Assembly (NCBI RefSeq): GCF_022790535.1
Contig: NZ_LOHG01000014.1
Coordinates: 1-64,000 of the forward strand
From: Pseudomonas maioricensis
Lineage (GTDB): Bacteria; Pseudomonadota; Gammaproteobacteria; Pseudomonadales; Pseudomonadaceae
Length of the DNA stretch: 64,000 nucleotides
Direction of reading: 5' to 3'
A program made the translations under genes and the position numbers. The notes beneath the pieces were generated by a model. The model was given only the letters and a program-made list of their open reading frames with translations, did no database searches and was not told where the DNA came from. Of the stretch, positions 53,325 to 62,542 are shown one piece after another; position 1 is the first letter of the stretch, and every line of letters begins with the position of its first letter.

Positions 53325-55100
53325 TTACTCAGCCTTTGGCTGTTCACGCAAGCGGATGTGCAGTTCACGCAAGGCCTTGGCATCCACAACGCCAGGTGCC
53401 TGGGTCATGACGTCAGCAGCGCTCTGGGTTTTCGGGAACGCGATCACTTCACGAATAGACTGGGCGCCGGTCATCAGCATGACCAGACGATCCAGACCGA
53501 ACGCCAGACCACCGTGCGGTGGTGCGCCGTACTTCAGGGCGTCGAGCAGGAAGCCGAACTTCTCCTGCTGCTCGTCCTCAGCGATACCCAGCAGACGGAA
53601 CACCGCCTGTTGCATTTCCTTGCGATGGATACGGATCGAACCGCCACCCAGCTCGGTGCCGTTGAGTACCATGTCGTAGGCACGGGACAGAGCGGTTGCC
53701 GGGTTGGCCTCCAGTTCTTCCGGTGTGCACTTCGGCGCGGTGAACGGGTGGTGCAATGCAGTGAAGCTGCCGTCGTCGTTCTCTTCGAACATCGGGAAGT
53801 CAACAACCCACATCGGCGCCCACTCGCAGGTGTGCAGCTTGAAGTCGTTGCCGACTTTGATGCGCAGCGCGCCCAGGGCCTCGCTGACGATCTTGGCTTT
53901 GTCTGCGCCGAAGAACACGATATCGCCATCCACCGCGCCAACACGATCCAGGATCACGTTGAGGTTGGCTTCCGGGATGTTCTTCACGATTGGCGACTGC
54001 AAGCCTTCAACACCCGCAGCGCGCTCGTTGACCTTGATATACGCCAGGCCTTTGGCACCGTAGATGCTGACGAACTTGGTGTAATCGTCGATCTGCTTGC
54101 GCGGAATGCTCGCCCCGCCCGGAACTCTCAACGCGGCAATACGGCATTTCGGATCGTTGGCCGGACCGCTGAACACCTTGAAATCAACTTCTTTGAGTTG
54201 GTCGGCAACGTCAACCAGTTCCAGCGGGTTACGCAGGTCTGGCTTGTCTGAACCGTAGCGACGCATGGCTTCCTCGAAAGTCATGTGCGGGAAATCACCG
54301 AACTCCAGGTCCAGTACTTCCTTGAACAACTGACGAATCATCTTCTCGGTCAGGCCGATGATGTCTTCTTCATTGAGGAAGCTGGTTTCGATGTCGATCT
54401 GGGTGAATTCAGGCTGACGGTCGGCTCGCAGGTCTTCGTCGCGGAAGCATTTGGCGATCTGGTAGTAACGGTCAAAACCGGCAACCATCAGCAGTTGCTT
54501 GAACAACTGCGGGGATTGCGGCAAGGCAAAGAAGCTGCCTGGGTGTGTGCGGCTAGGTACCAGATAGTCGCGAGCGCCTTCCGGGGTAGCACGCGTCAGG
54601 ATTGGCGTCTCAACGTCGAGAAAGCCATTGTCATCCAGATAGCGACGAATACTGGTAGTGATGCGCGAACGCAGACGCAGCTTCTCGGCCATTTCCGGAC
54701 GACGCAGGTCAATGAAGCGATAGCGCAGGCGGGTTTCTTCGCCCACATCGGAATATTCGTTGAGCGGGAACGGCGGAGTTTCCGACTCGTTCAGTACTTC
54801 CAGTTCATAACCGAGCACTTCGATGGCGCCGGATGCCATGTTGGTGTTTACGGCACCCGCCGGACGAGCACGCACCTTACCGGTGAGCTTGACGACGTAT
54901 TCGCTACGAACGCGGTCTGCAGCAGCAAAGGGGTCCGCACGATCAGGGTCAAACACCACCTGAGCCATACCTTCACGATCACGAATATCGAGGAAAATCA
55001 CACCCCCGTGGTCGCGACGGCGGTGGACCCATCCGCAAAGTGTAATTTCCTGACCTTCCAGGCTCTCGTTCAATTGGCCGCAATAATGGCTGCGCATCAT
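53325..55100 (-). CDS. aspS: Aspartyl-tRNA synthetase
   Basis: 591 residues, bacterial-type class II synthetase. N-terminal OB-fold (LCGWVHRRRDHGGVIFLDIRD), motif 2 FRDEDLRADRQPEFTQID, the bacterial GAD insertion, and motif 3 GLAFGLDRLVML near the C-terminus. In pseudomonads this enzyme is typically non-discriminating and also charges tRNA-Asn when GatCAB is present. That point is not testable here. Confidence 0.97.
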   Translation of the reverse strand: MMRSHYCGQLNESLEGQEITLCGWVHRRRDHGGVIFLDIRDREGMAQVVFDPDRADPFAAADRVRSEYVVKLTGKVRARPAGAVNTNMASGAIEVLGYELEVLNESETPPFPLNEYSDVGEETRLRYRFIDLRRPEMAEKLRLRSRITTSIRRYLDDNGFLDVETPILTRATPEGARDYLVPSRTHPGSFFALPQSPQLFKQLLMVAGFDRYYQIAKCFRDEDLRADRQPEFTQIDIETSFLNEEDIIGLTEKMIRQLFKEVLDLEFGDFPHMTFEEAMRRYGSDKPDLRNPLELVDVADQLKEVDFKVFSGPANDPKCRIAALRVPGGASIPRKQIDDYTKFVSIYGAKGLAYIKVNERAAGVEGLQSPIVKNIPEANLNVILDRVGAVDGDIVFFGADKAKIVSEALGALRIKVGNDFKLHTCEWAPMWVVDFPMFEENDDGSFTALHHPFTAPKCTPEELEANPATALSRAYDMVLNGTELGGGSIRIHRKEMQQAVFRLLGIAEDEQQEKFGFLLDALKYGAPPHGGLAFGLDRLVMLMTGAQSIREVIAFPKTQSAADVMTQAPGVVDAKALRELHIRLREQPKAE

Positions 55101-55415
55101 GATGGTCTGTTCACTTCTCGTAATTCGAAATTCGGTGGAGCTTTCGCTCTTGGCTTGCGCTCAATAGTGCAAGAGCCCAGGCACGCGTTCAAGCCATCGG
55201 CCCGTCGCTGCGCACTGCAGGCGCAGACGTGCCCGTTTTTAGCAAGGCCGAGGATTATATAGCGTTAATCACGACCGTGCAGCCGCGTAAACCGAACAGA
55301 TCAAGATAACTTCGCTACGACTGGCAGCACCGGGCACCGCAACCACCAGAGCAAGCTTCAAGGCAGGCCCGCCAAAAAAAAGCGAGCCCGCAGAAAATTG
55401 GAGATACCTACGGCG
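55101..55415. other. Non-coding gap
   Basis: Contains the aspS promoter region and the 3' side of the ribbon-helix-helix gene. I see no gene, repeat or clear terminator. Confidence 0.5.
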
Positions 55416-55757
55416 TTATGCCTGCTTCAGATCCATGCTGTCACCTTTTAGCAGATGGGCAACACAGACGACCCTGATGAGACCGCTGAAGTTTTTCACC
55501 CCGCCGTAGCGCAAATGCACTTCTCTGTCGATATAAGAAAGCACCGCATTGACAGAACAGTTGTTGGATCTGGCTATGGTTGAGAGGATATTCCAGTAAA
55601 CATTTTCAAGTCGCAAACAGGTTGCCAGGCCATTAAGCCGTACCGACTTGGAGTGCGGCTGAGCCAGAGACATGTTGAAATCTTCGACAAACGGATCATT
55701 ACAAATTTTCGCGTGACGCTTCAGGTCTTTTACGTCGCATTCGACCTCTCGAACCAT
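55416..55757 (-). CDS. Ribbon-helix-helix domain protein (RHH_4 type)
   Basis: 113 residues. The stretch KSVRLNGLATCLRLENVYW is the beta strand and first helix of an RHH_4-like DNA-binding domain, followed by ILSTIARSNNCSVNAVLSYI and a C-terminal helix. No toxin partner is adjacent, so an antitoxin role is not supported. It may be a stand-alone regulator. Targets unknown. Confidence 0.75.
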   Translation of the reverse strand: MVREVECDVKDLKRHAKICNDPFVEDFNMSLAQPHSKSVRLNGLATCLRLENVYWNILSTIARSNNCSVNAVLSYIDREVHLRYGGVKNFSGLIRVVCVAHLLKGDSMDLKQA

Positions 55758-55907
55758 AACGGCTTCTTCTAAACAATAAATTCGGGTCCCTTGAGAAACA
55801 TTTAAATATAAATAAATGCCTGCCTATCAGGCCCGATTTATGTGTTGATAACCAGCCGCATTAATACTTAAAGCATGTAGGACATCACTACAAACCACAG
55901 AGGAATA

Positions 55908-55958
55908 ATGAATAACTCCGACGAGAAGACACTAACTTTACGCAAGGGCAATAAATAG
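55908..55958 (+). CDS. Possible 16-residue leader peptide or small protein
   Basis: ATG 55908 is preceded by AGAGGAATA, a good ribosome site, and encodes MNNSDEKTLTLRKGNK then TAG. It lies in the 335-nt gap between the RHH gene and Dps. The ribosome site is the only support. No homology can be judged. Confidence 0.25.
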   Translation: MNNSDEKTLTLRKGNK

Positions 55959-56057
55959 TTATGGCACTTTCAAGAATTCAGGCATTTCGGATGACAAACG
56001 CATCACAACCGTTAACGGAGCAGTAAAAACGGGAACATCAGCCTGCGAGGGTGAGGC

Positions 56058-56086
56058 AGGCGAGCGGCGCCATGCGCCACTCGCCT
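56058..56086 (-). terminator. GC-rich hairpin after the Dps gene
   Basis: 13-nt arms (56058-56070, 56074-56086; one mismatch) with loop CAT, 7 nt downstream of the Dps stop. No T-run follows, so it may terminate weakly or protect the mRNA 3' end. Confidence 0.5.
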
Positions 56087-56092
56087 GATCTA

Positions 56093-56566
56093 TTACTTTG
56101 TTTCAAGCATAGAGCGAAGCATCCACGCCGTTTTTTCATGAACCTGCATTCTCTGAGTCAGCAGATCTGCAGTCGGCTCATCACTAACCTTATCCAGAAG
56201 AGGAAAAAGACTACGCGCAGTGCGTACTACGGCCTCTTGTCCTTGCACCAGGCTTCTGATCATATCTTCAGCACCCGGCACCCCCTCTTCTTCTTTGATC
56301 GAAGAAAGACGGGCATATGTTGTATAAGTGCCCGGAGCCGGGAAGCCCAGCGCACGAATACGTTCGGCAATGGAATCAACCGCCAGGGCCAACTCGTTGT
56401 ACTGCTCTTCGAACATCAGATGCAGCGTACGAAACATCGGCCCACTGACGTTCCAGTGAAAGTTATGAGTCTTCAGATAAAGAACGTAGGTATCTGCGAG
56501 CAAATGAGAAAGACCATCGACGATTGACTTGCGATTCTCTTCGCTGATACCGATATCGATTGCCAT
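56093..56566 (-). CDS. Dps-family ferritin-like protein
   Basis: 157 residues, Dps/ferritin-like four-helix fold. The inter-subunit ferroxidase residues lie in THNFHWNVSGPMF and FEEQYNELALAVDSIAERIR. Dps dodecamers oxidise and store iron and protect DNA in stationary phase or peroxide stress. AAAGGGGA precedes the ATG. The same gene stands near aspS in PAO1 (PA0962). Confidence 0.94.
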   Translation of the reverse strand: MAIDIGISEENRKSIVDGLSHLLADTYVLYLKTHNFHWNVSGPMFRTLHLMFEEQYNELALAVDSIAERIRALGFPAPGTYTTYARLSSIKEEEGVPGAEDMIRSLVQGQEAVVRTARSLFPLLDKVSDEPTADLLTQRMQVHEKTAWMLRSMLETK

Positions 56567-56941
56567 GTATTTCCCCTTTCAATTGGTGATTTAAATCCAG
56601 CAGGTACAGCAGCCACTGTACCAAGACAGGAGACGAGACGCAGCCCTGTAGTGCAAATACCTGCGCTCCGGCCGGGAAGGCCGGGGCACCAAATGAGAAC
56701 GACTGACACCGCCCGTCGCTTTGTGTCGCTCAGGGCTGTCTGTGTGCGATGTAACGCAAGCTGTTGATTTGAGTAGCCCTGAGCTTTGCTGTTAAATACA
56801 CCGCGTGTCTCGGCATCTGACTGATCGGGCTGCTGTGCATAGGCTGAAAGATCACTCGTGCCTCACGCCTTCACTTTTCTAGAAGCGTACCGGGTGCCTT
56901 CAGCTATTTCCTTGTGATCCATCTTAATGTGAGTTATCGAA
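56567..56941. other. Divergent promoter region
   Basis: 375 nt between the divergent Dps and cold-shock genes. It has a small GC hairpin near 56671-56696 (GGCCGG arms) but no gene. No clear OxyR or Fur site is visible to me. Confidence 0.5.
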
Positions 56942-57544
56942 ATGTTGAAAATAGTCCACCTGCTAACGGGAGCCGCAGCCCTGCTGCTTTCCTTTATCCC
57001 CAGCCTGCGTAGCGAAGCATTGTCTTCTCTATTGCAACCCGATGCGCTTTATCTGGCATTCTTCGGCTTGCTGAATCTTGTCCTGGCACCCGTGATCCCC
57101 TACTGGAACAGAGGACCACGTCATCACCTGCAAAATCTGGTCAGCGCACTACTTATCCTTGCTGTTGTTCTTCAAATCCTGACCTTGCTTGTACCGCTGG
57201 AAACCATTGCTGGTCAGCCAGCCATCATCGCAGCGCTCAGCGCCGCCCTCATAGCGGTTGCCCTGCACCTGGCCGTCAGTTTTTACCGGTCCTCTCCTTC
57301 ACCCGTTGCGCAAAGCCACGACATGACCAACCGCGATACAGGTACCGTAAAGTGGTTTAACACGTCCAAAGGCTTCGGCTTTATTTCGCGTGACTCCGGC
57401 GACGATATATTCGTGCATTTCCGGGCCATTCGTGGCGAAGGCCACCGAGTGTTGGTCGAAGGTCAACGCGTAGAATTCTCGGTCATGAATCGCGACAAGG
57501 GACTTCAGGCTGAGGATGTGATTGCCGCCTTGCCACGCCGCTGA
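56942..57544 (+). CDS. Membrane-anchored cold-shock domain protein
   Basis: 200 residues. The first 118 contain about four hydrophobic helices (LLTGAAALLLSFIPSL, LAFFGLLNLVLAPVIPYW, LLILAVVLQILTLLV, IIAALSAALIAVALHLAVSF). A complete cold-shock domain follows from residue 133 (TGTVKWFNTSKGFGFIS, then DIFVHFRAI) with both RNP motifs. It would tether an RNA/ssDNA-binding domain to the inner membrane. PAO1 has a cold-shock gene at the same position (PA0961). Confidence 0.9.
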   Translation: MLKIVHLLTGAAALLLSFIPSLRSEALSSLLQPDALYLAFFGLLNLVLAPVIPYWNRGPRHHLQNLVSALLILAVVLQILTLLVPLETIAGQPAIIAALSAALIAVALHLAVSFYRSSPSPVAQSHDMTNRDTGTVKWFNTSKGFGFISRDSGDDIFVHFRAIRGEGHRVLVEGQRVEFSVMNRDKGLQAEDVIAALPRR

Positions 57545-57558
57545 TTTTTACCGCAGTA

Positions 57559-57599
57559 CAAAAAACGGCCTTCTATATAAATAGAAGGCCGTTTTTTTT
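57559..57599. terminator. Bidirectional terminator
   Basis: Stem AAAAACGGCCTTCTAT with ATAGAAGGCCGTTTTT around a short loop, A/T runs on both sides. Serves the convergent cold-shock and slyX transcripts. Confidence 0.92.
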
Positions 57600-57613
57600 A
57601 TGCCACATGGAAC

Positions 57614-57820
57614 TCAATAATGTGGCGGCGGCGCGTCCTCGCCGAAGATTTCGAATTGACTGCCCATCTCTTCCTGACGCTTGAGCATGGCTGCCATCTG
57701 CTGCTGCAAGCGGTCCAGTGCCCGCTGCTGGGTAACAAGCACGTCATTAAGCGCCTGAATCGTATCGTCCTGAAAAGCCAGTCGACTCTCCAGATCGGTT
57801 ACTCGTGCTTCAAGAGTCAT
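57614..57820 (-). CDS. slyX: SlyX family protein
   Basis: 68 residues, short coiled coil (DLESRLAFQDDTIQALNDVL) with the SlyX C-terminal tail EDAPPPHY. Function unknown. Overlaps the HIT gene by 4 nt. Confidence 0.93.
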   Translation of the reverse strand: MTLEARVTDLESRLAFQDDTIQALNDVLVTQQRALDRLQQQMAAMLKRQEEMGSQFEIFGEDAPPPHY

Positions 57821-58248
57821 GATGACTGCTCCGCAAAGGTGAAATTGCTGACCAGTACCTTTCGCAGATCATCCCTGATCAGCGAGAACTCCTGCGCGGT
57901 ATAAGGCTGGGCAGGATGCTTGCCCCACACCGGCGCCGGCCACGCGATGTCGGTTTTTCGCCGCACGATGACATGCATGTGAAGCTGGCTGACGACATTA
58001 CCGAGGGCAGCCACGTTGAGCTTATCGGCGTTGAACAGCTCCTTGAGCAGTTCAGAGAAGGCAGTAGTCTCTGTCCACAACTGCAACTGATCGCTGGCAT
58101 CCAGCTGGAAAACTTCGGAAATATCAGGGCGTCGCGGCACCAGAATGAACCAGGGGTAATTTGAATCATTGGACAAGAGCAGCCGGCACAACGGGAAGTC
58201 GCCAATGAACAATGCATCTTCTTGCAAGCGTGAATCCAGAACGAACAC
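57817..58248 (-). CDS. HIT-family hydrolase
   Basis: 143 residues with the histidine-triad-like motif QLHMHVIVRR (HxH plus upstream Gln in place of the first His). Nucleotide-binding hydrolase or transferase of unknown substrate. Coupled to slyX, as in other pseudomonads. Confidence 0.9.
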   Translation of the reverse strand: MFVLDSRLQEDALFIGDFPLCRLLLSNDSNYPWFILVPRRPDISEVFQLDASDQLQLWTETTAFSELLKELFNADKLNVAALGNVVSQLHMHVIVRRKTDIAWPAPVWGKHPAQPYTAQEFSLIRDDLRKVLVSNFTFAEQSS

Positions 58249-59244
58249 GATATAACTCCTGGTCTACAGGTGAGCATTTGCACAGACTTGTATTTTTAAA
58301 CCGTCGCGCACTACCTGACAGGATACTCGGGAACAACCACAACTTCACGGGTTTACCTTCTTGTGACCGGTTTACTGCGTGATGATTCGCGCGCCCTCCC
58401 CCGAGCTTGCGCCCGGCGACCGCGCACCATTAAGCATCGGCCGACGTTCCTGACGCCCCATTTATGCACAACACTTCACGAGCCATCATTATGACACCTG
58501 TTACATATCCCTACAGATATGCAACCGATAACACCGGACTGGAGCCCCCAAAAACGCAATACGTCATATAAATGAAACGAAGCGACGCTACACCTTATTT
58601 ACCAGCCGCGCCCAAGGCCCACCGTAATGCACGAGGAATTGCCAACGCACCAAAACGACCCACCTCGCACCTACAAACCCACCATTAACGCCTGGGCTAC
58701 TCAAATTGCACCTTCACAGGTAACGCGACCGACGACCAAGCCCTCGGTCAGGACGGCAAAAGCTCGCAAATTCAAAAAAAATAATTTTATTTTTTATGTT
58801 CAAATTCAGTACTTTAGAAAGCAATTCGAAGGTGAATGCTAATTTTTTCACATTTTTTTCTCATTCCGCTAAGCTTTGTGCACGGTTGTTGCTATGTTAC
58901 TGAGCAAGATTGCATGCACTTCTGGCGGATCAGAAGAAAAAACAGCAATCAGGCAAGATGCGAAGAGGCGGTCCATGGAGGAAACAGACGTAGTGCATAG
59001 ACTTTTTAACTCTATGCTCATGCATTCGAAGTACAGCAGTAGTTGCATGAAAACTATGTATTTACGACACAGCAGTAATCGTTTGCGACAACGCCGTAAA
59101 GATTTTGCAAGGTCAGGTCTGTAACTATCGCCACCCATGCCGGCGTGATATAGATTTCGCCGACACAAAAAGAAAGAGCCGTCCAGATAAAAAAACAGGT
59201 GGACGGCAGTACTCTTCTCTTAAAAACCAAAGGAGCAAGTCACG
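58249..59244. other. Long AT-rich region upstream of the OprD-family gene
   Basis: About 1 kb without a supported gene. From 58760 to 58870 it is strongly AT-rich (runs of A and T), as expected for a nucleoid-protein or regulatory target. Short open frames here (for example 58627-58842, 58876-59124) lack ribosome sites and family features. Confidence 0.6.
59178..59207 (+). promoter_or_regulatory. Leader hairpin before the porin gene
   Basis: GCCGTCCA (59178-59185) pairs with TGGACGGC (59200-59207) across a 14-nt A-rich loop, 37 nt before the porin ATG. Could be an mRNA stability or translation element. Confidence 0.4.
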
Positions 59245-60582
59245 ATGAGAGTGATGAAGTGGAGCGCAATCGCACTGGCCGTTACTGCAGCCAGCACTCA
59301 ATTGGCAACGGCAGCACCGTTCGTCAGTGACCAGGCCGATGCCAAGGGTTTCATTGAGGGCAGCACGCTGGATCTGAAGGCTCGCAACTATTATTTCAAC
59401 CGCGACAAAAAAGACACCAACGTTGACGACAAAGACTGGACCCAAGGTTTCTGGGGTAACTTCAGTACCGGTTACACCCAAGGCACAATCGGTGTCGGCG
59501 TTGAAGCCTTTGGCTATTTCGGCCTTAAGCTGGACGGTCAGGACAAATACTCCGGTTCGGGCAACCTGGTGACTAACAGCCAGGGAGAAAACGAAGATAG
59601 CTTCGGCAAAGCCGGTGGCGCCGTTAAGTTCCGCGTTTCGAAAACCGAGCTGAAAGTTGGCGATATGCAGCCGACCAGCCCAGTGTTTGCAGTCGGCGGC
59701 TCCCGCTTGCTGCCACAGACCGCTAGCGGTATCAGCCTGCAAAGCAGCGAAATTGCCGGCCTTGATGTTGAAGCAGGTCACTTCTACTCTGGCACCAGCC
59801 AGGACGATACCAGCCACAGTGGCGGTATCTACGCCAACTACGCAGGCGTTGAAGCGAAAACCGCTGACTTCGTGGGCGGCAAGTACGCCATCACGGACAA
59901 TCTCGGTGTCGCGCTGTACGGCGCCAAACTGGAAGATATCTGGAACCAGTACTACGCCAACGTGAACTACGCGTTGCCACTGACTGACTCCCAGTCCCTG
60001 GCTTTTGATGCCAACATCTATCGCACCACCGACGCCGGTAGCGCGAAAGCTGGCGACATCAGCAACACGGCTTTCTCTGGCTCTGTTGCCTACTCGTTCG
60101 CAGCGGCTCACACCGTCACCCTTGCTTTCCAGAAGATCAATGGTGATACACCATTCGATTACATCGGTATCGGCGACAACAACAAGGGCGGCGACTCGAT
60201 TTTCCTGAATAACTCGATTCAGTACTCCGACTTCAACGGTCCGGGTGAAAAATCCTGGCAAGCTCGCTACGACCTGAACATGTCTCCATACGGCGTACCG
60301 GGCTTGAGCTTCATGACCCGTTACATCAAAGGTTATGACATCGACGGCACCAACCTTTCAGCTAACTCCGCCTACCGCACCAGCGCTGGCGCACCGCTTT
60401 ATGGCGCAGATGGCAAGCACCACGAAACCAACTTCGAAGCCAAATACGTTGTTCAGGCTGGTCCAGCCAAAGACCTGTCGTTCCGCATCCGTCAAGCATG
60501 GCACCGCGCCAACGACGATCAGGGTGAAGGCGACATCAACGAGTTCCGTCTGATTGTCGACTACCCGATCTCGGTCCTGTAA
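59245..60582 (+). CDS. OprD-family outer-membrane porin
   Basis: 445 residues. Signal peptide ends at QLATAAPF. The product opens FIEGSTLDLKARNYYFNRD, a hallmark of OprD porins, and ends in an aromatic-poor beta strand LIVDYPISVL. OprD porins form 18-strand channels for amino acids or aromatic acids. Position beside proS matches oprD of PAO1, but substrate type cannot be told from sequence, and OprQ-like naming is also possible. AAAGGAGC ribosome site. Confidence 0.92.
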   Translation: MRVMKWSAIALAVTAASTQLATAAPFVSDQADAKGFIEGSTLDLKARNYYFNRDKKDTNVDDKDWTQGFWGNFSTGYTQGTIGVGVEAFGYFGLKLDGQDKYSGSGNLVTNSQGENEDSFGKAGGAVKFRVSKTELKVGDMQPTSPVFAVGGSRLLPQTASGISLQSSEIAGLDVEAGHFYSGTSQDDTSHSGGIYANYAGVEAKTADFVGGKYAITDNLGVALYGAKLEDIWNQYYANVNYALPLTDSQSLAFDANIYRTTDAGSAKAGDISNTAFSGSVAYSFAAAHTVTLAFQKINGDTPFDYIGIGDNNKGGDSIFLNNSIQYSDFNGPGEKSWQARYDLNMSPYGVPGLSFMTRYIKGYDIDGTNLSANSAYRTSAGAPLYGADGKHHETNFEAKYVVQAGPAKDLSFRIRQAWHRANDDQGEGDINEFRLIVDYPISVL

Positions 60583-60607
60583 TCGCAGTACAGTCTCTCG
60601 TTATATG

Positions 60608-60634
60608 AAAAGCCCGGCTTCGGCCGGGCTTTTT
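60608..60634 (+). terminator. Terminator after the porin gene
   Basis: AGCCCGGC-TTCG-GCCGGGCT hairpin with TTCG tetraloop followed by a T-run; classic Rho-independent terminator. Confidence 0.95.
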
Positions 60635-60753
60635 CATTCAAGGGCAAAAGCATTTTCGCAACTCACCTGTAACGGCGTTGGCCTGTACGGGGATAAATGC
60701 TGCCCGTACAATGCCCAGTCATTTCCAGTCTCAGCAACCGACAACGGCCTACC

Positions 60754-62469
60754 ATGCGCACCAGTCAATTTTTGCTCGCCACACAGAAAGAAACCCCTTC
60801 CGATGCGGTCGTGGTCAGTCACCAGCTGATGCTGCGTGCCGGCATGATTCGCAAACTCGCTTCCGGCCTGTACACCTGGCTCCCCATGGGCTTGCGCGTA
60901 TTGCGCAAGGTCGAAGTCATCGTTCGCGAAGAAATGGACGCTGCTGGCGCGCTGGAAGTATTGATGCCAGGCATTCAGCCAGCAGAACTGTGGCAGGAAT
61001 CCGGCCGCTGGGAACAGTACGGTCCTGAACTGATGCGCCTGACAGACCGGCACAACCGTGACTTCTGTCTGGGCCCGACCCATGAAGAAGTCATCACCGA
61101 TCTGGCCCGCAATGAGCTTAATAGCTATAAACAGCTGCCGATCAACCTGTACCAGATCCAGACCAAATTCCGTGACGAGATCCGTCCGCGCTTCGGCTTG
61201 ATGCGCGGCCGCGAGTTCGTCATGAAGGACGCCTACTCGTTCCACGCTGATCACGCCTCACTGCAGGTCACCTACGACCGTATGCACCTGGCGTACTGCA
61301 ACGTGTTCTCGCGTCTGGGCCTGAAATTCCGTCCAGTCGAGGCTGATAACGGCTCGATCGGTGGTGCAGGCTCCCACGAGTTCCACGTACTGGCCGAGTC
61401 CGGCGAAGACGATATCGTGTTCAGCGATGGCTCCGATTACGCCGCGAACATCGAGAAAGCCGAGGCCGTGCCACGCGAAACCAGCCGTGGCGCTGCAACT
61501 GAAGAGTTGCGCCTGGTCGATACCCCGGATGCCAAGACCATTGCGCAACTGGTGGAAGGCTTCAATCTGCCAATCGAAAAAACCATCAAGACTCTGGTGG
61601 TCCACGCCGCAGAAGAAGGCAAGCTGATTGCCCTGATCATTCGTGGCGATCACGAACTGAACGAAATCAAAGCCGCCAAACTCGAGCAGGTCGCAAGCCC
61701 GCTGGTCATGGCCTCCGAAGCCGAACTGCGTGCTGCTATTGGTGCCGGTGCTGGCTCGCTGGGCCCGCTGAATCTGCCGCTGCCTTGCATCATCGACCGC
61801 TCGGTTGAGCTGATGAGCGACTTTGCCATTGGTGCAAACATCGATGACAAGCACTACTTTGGCGTTAACTGGGAACGCGACCTGCCGGTTCCGGCCGTAG
61901 CCGATCTGCGTAACGTAGTAGCTGGCGACCCAAGTCCGGATGGCAAAGGCACTCTCGAAATCAAACGCGGTATCGAGGTCGGCCACATCTTCCAGCTGGG
62001 CACCAAGTACAGCGAAGCCATGAAGTGTCAGGTACTGGGCGAAAACGGCAAACCGGTCAACCTGTCCATGGGTTGCTACGGCATCGGCGTATCCCGTGTG
62101 GTTGCTGCTGCAATCGAGCAGAACAGTGACGAGAACGGCATTATATGGAATGACACCCTGGCACCCTTCCAGATCGCGCTGGTACCACTGCGTTACGAAA
62201 CCGAAGCAGTCCGCGAAGCGACCGATAAACTGTATGCCGAGCTGACCGCTGCGGGCTACGAAGTGCTGCTCGATGACCGTGACAAGAAAACCAGTCCGGG
62301 CAACAAGTTCGCGGACATGGAGCTCATCGGCATCCCGCATCGCATCGTGGTCAGCGATCGCGGTCTGGCCGAAGGCAATCTGGAATACAAGAGCCGGACC
62401 GAGTCCGAAGCCCAGGCCTTGCCGGTTGCCGAGGTACTGTCCTTCATCCAGGGCCGCGTTCGTCGCTGA
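60754..62469 (+). CDS. proS: Prolyl-tRNA synthetase
   Basis: 571 residues from ATG 60754 (MRTSQFLLATQKETPSDA). Prokaryote-type class II enzyme with motif 2 (FRDEIRPRFGLMRGREFVMKD read in part: TKFRDEIRPRFGLMR), a YbaK-like editing insertion (about 225-400) and motif 3 SMGCYGIGVSRV. A further-upstream start in frame at 60697 lacks support. Confidence 0.97.
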   Translation: MRTSQFLLATQKETPSDAVVVSHQLMLRAGMIRKLASGLYTWLPMGLRVLRKVEVIVREEMDAAGALEVLMPGIQPAELWQESGRWEQYGPELMRLTDRHNRDFCLGPTHEEVITDLARNELNSYKQLPINLYQIQTKFRDEIRPRFGLMRGREFVMKDAYSFHADHASLQVTYDRMHLAYCNVFSRLGLKFRPVEADNGSIGGAGSHEFHVLAESGEDDIVFSDGSDYAANIEKAEAVPRETSRGAATEELRLVDTPDAKTIAQLVEGFNLPIEKTIKTLVVHAAEEGKLIALIIRGDHELNEIKAAKLEQVASPLVMASEAELRAAIGAGAGSLGPLNLPLPCIIDRSVELMSDFAIGANIDDKHYFGVNWERDLPVPAVADLRNVVAGDPSPDGKGTLEIKRGIEVGHIFQLGTKYSEAMKCQVLGENGKPVNLSMGCYGIGVSRVVAAAIEQNSDENGIIWNDTLAPFQIALVPLRYETEAVREATDKLYAELTAAGYEVLLDDRDKKTSPGNKFADMELIGIPHRIVVSDRGLAEGNLEYKSRTESEAQALPVAEVLSFIQGRVRR

Positions 62470-62474
62470 GTCTT

Positions 62475-62504
62475 GATGGCGCTCACCAAAGGGTGAGCGC
62501 CATC
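62475..62504 (+). terminator. Terminator after proS
   Basis: 13-bp perfect stem (GATGGCGCTCACC with GGTGAGCGCCATC) with a 4-nt loop and a short T tract, 5 nt after the proS stop. Confidence 0.85.
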
Positions 62505-62542
62505 GTTTCAGTCATCACCTGCCTTAATTCGCAAGAGATCTC

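Noticed and set aside
58421..58445. ATTAAGCAT as another island operator
   Set aside because: Only the first half-site matches (ATTAAGCATCGG); the second half CTTAATG is missing.
58876..59124. 82-codon open frame upstream of the porin
   Set aside because: No ribosome site, no recognisable domain, and low-complexity, basic composition unlike neighbouring genes.
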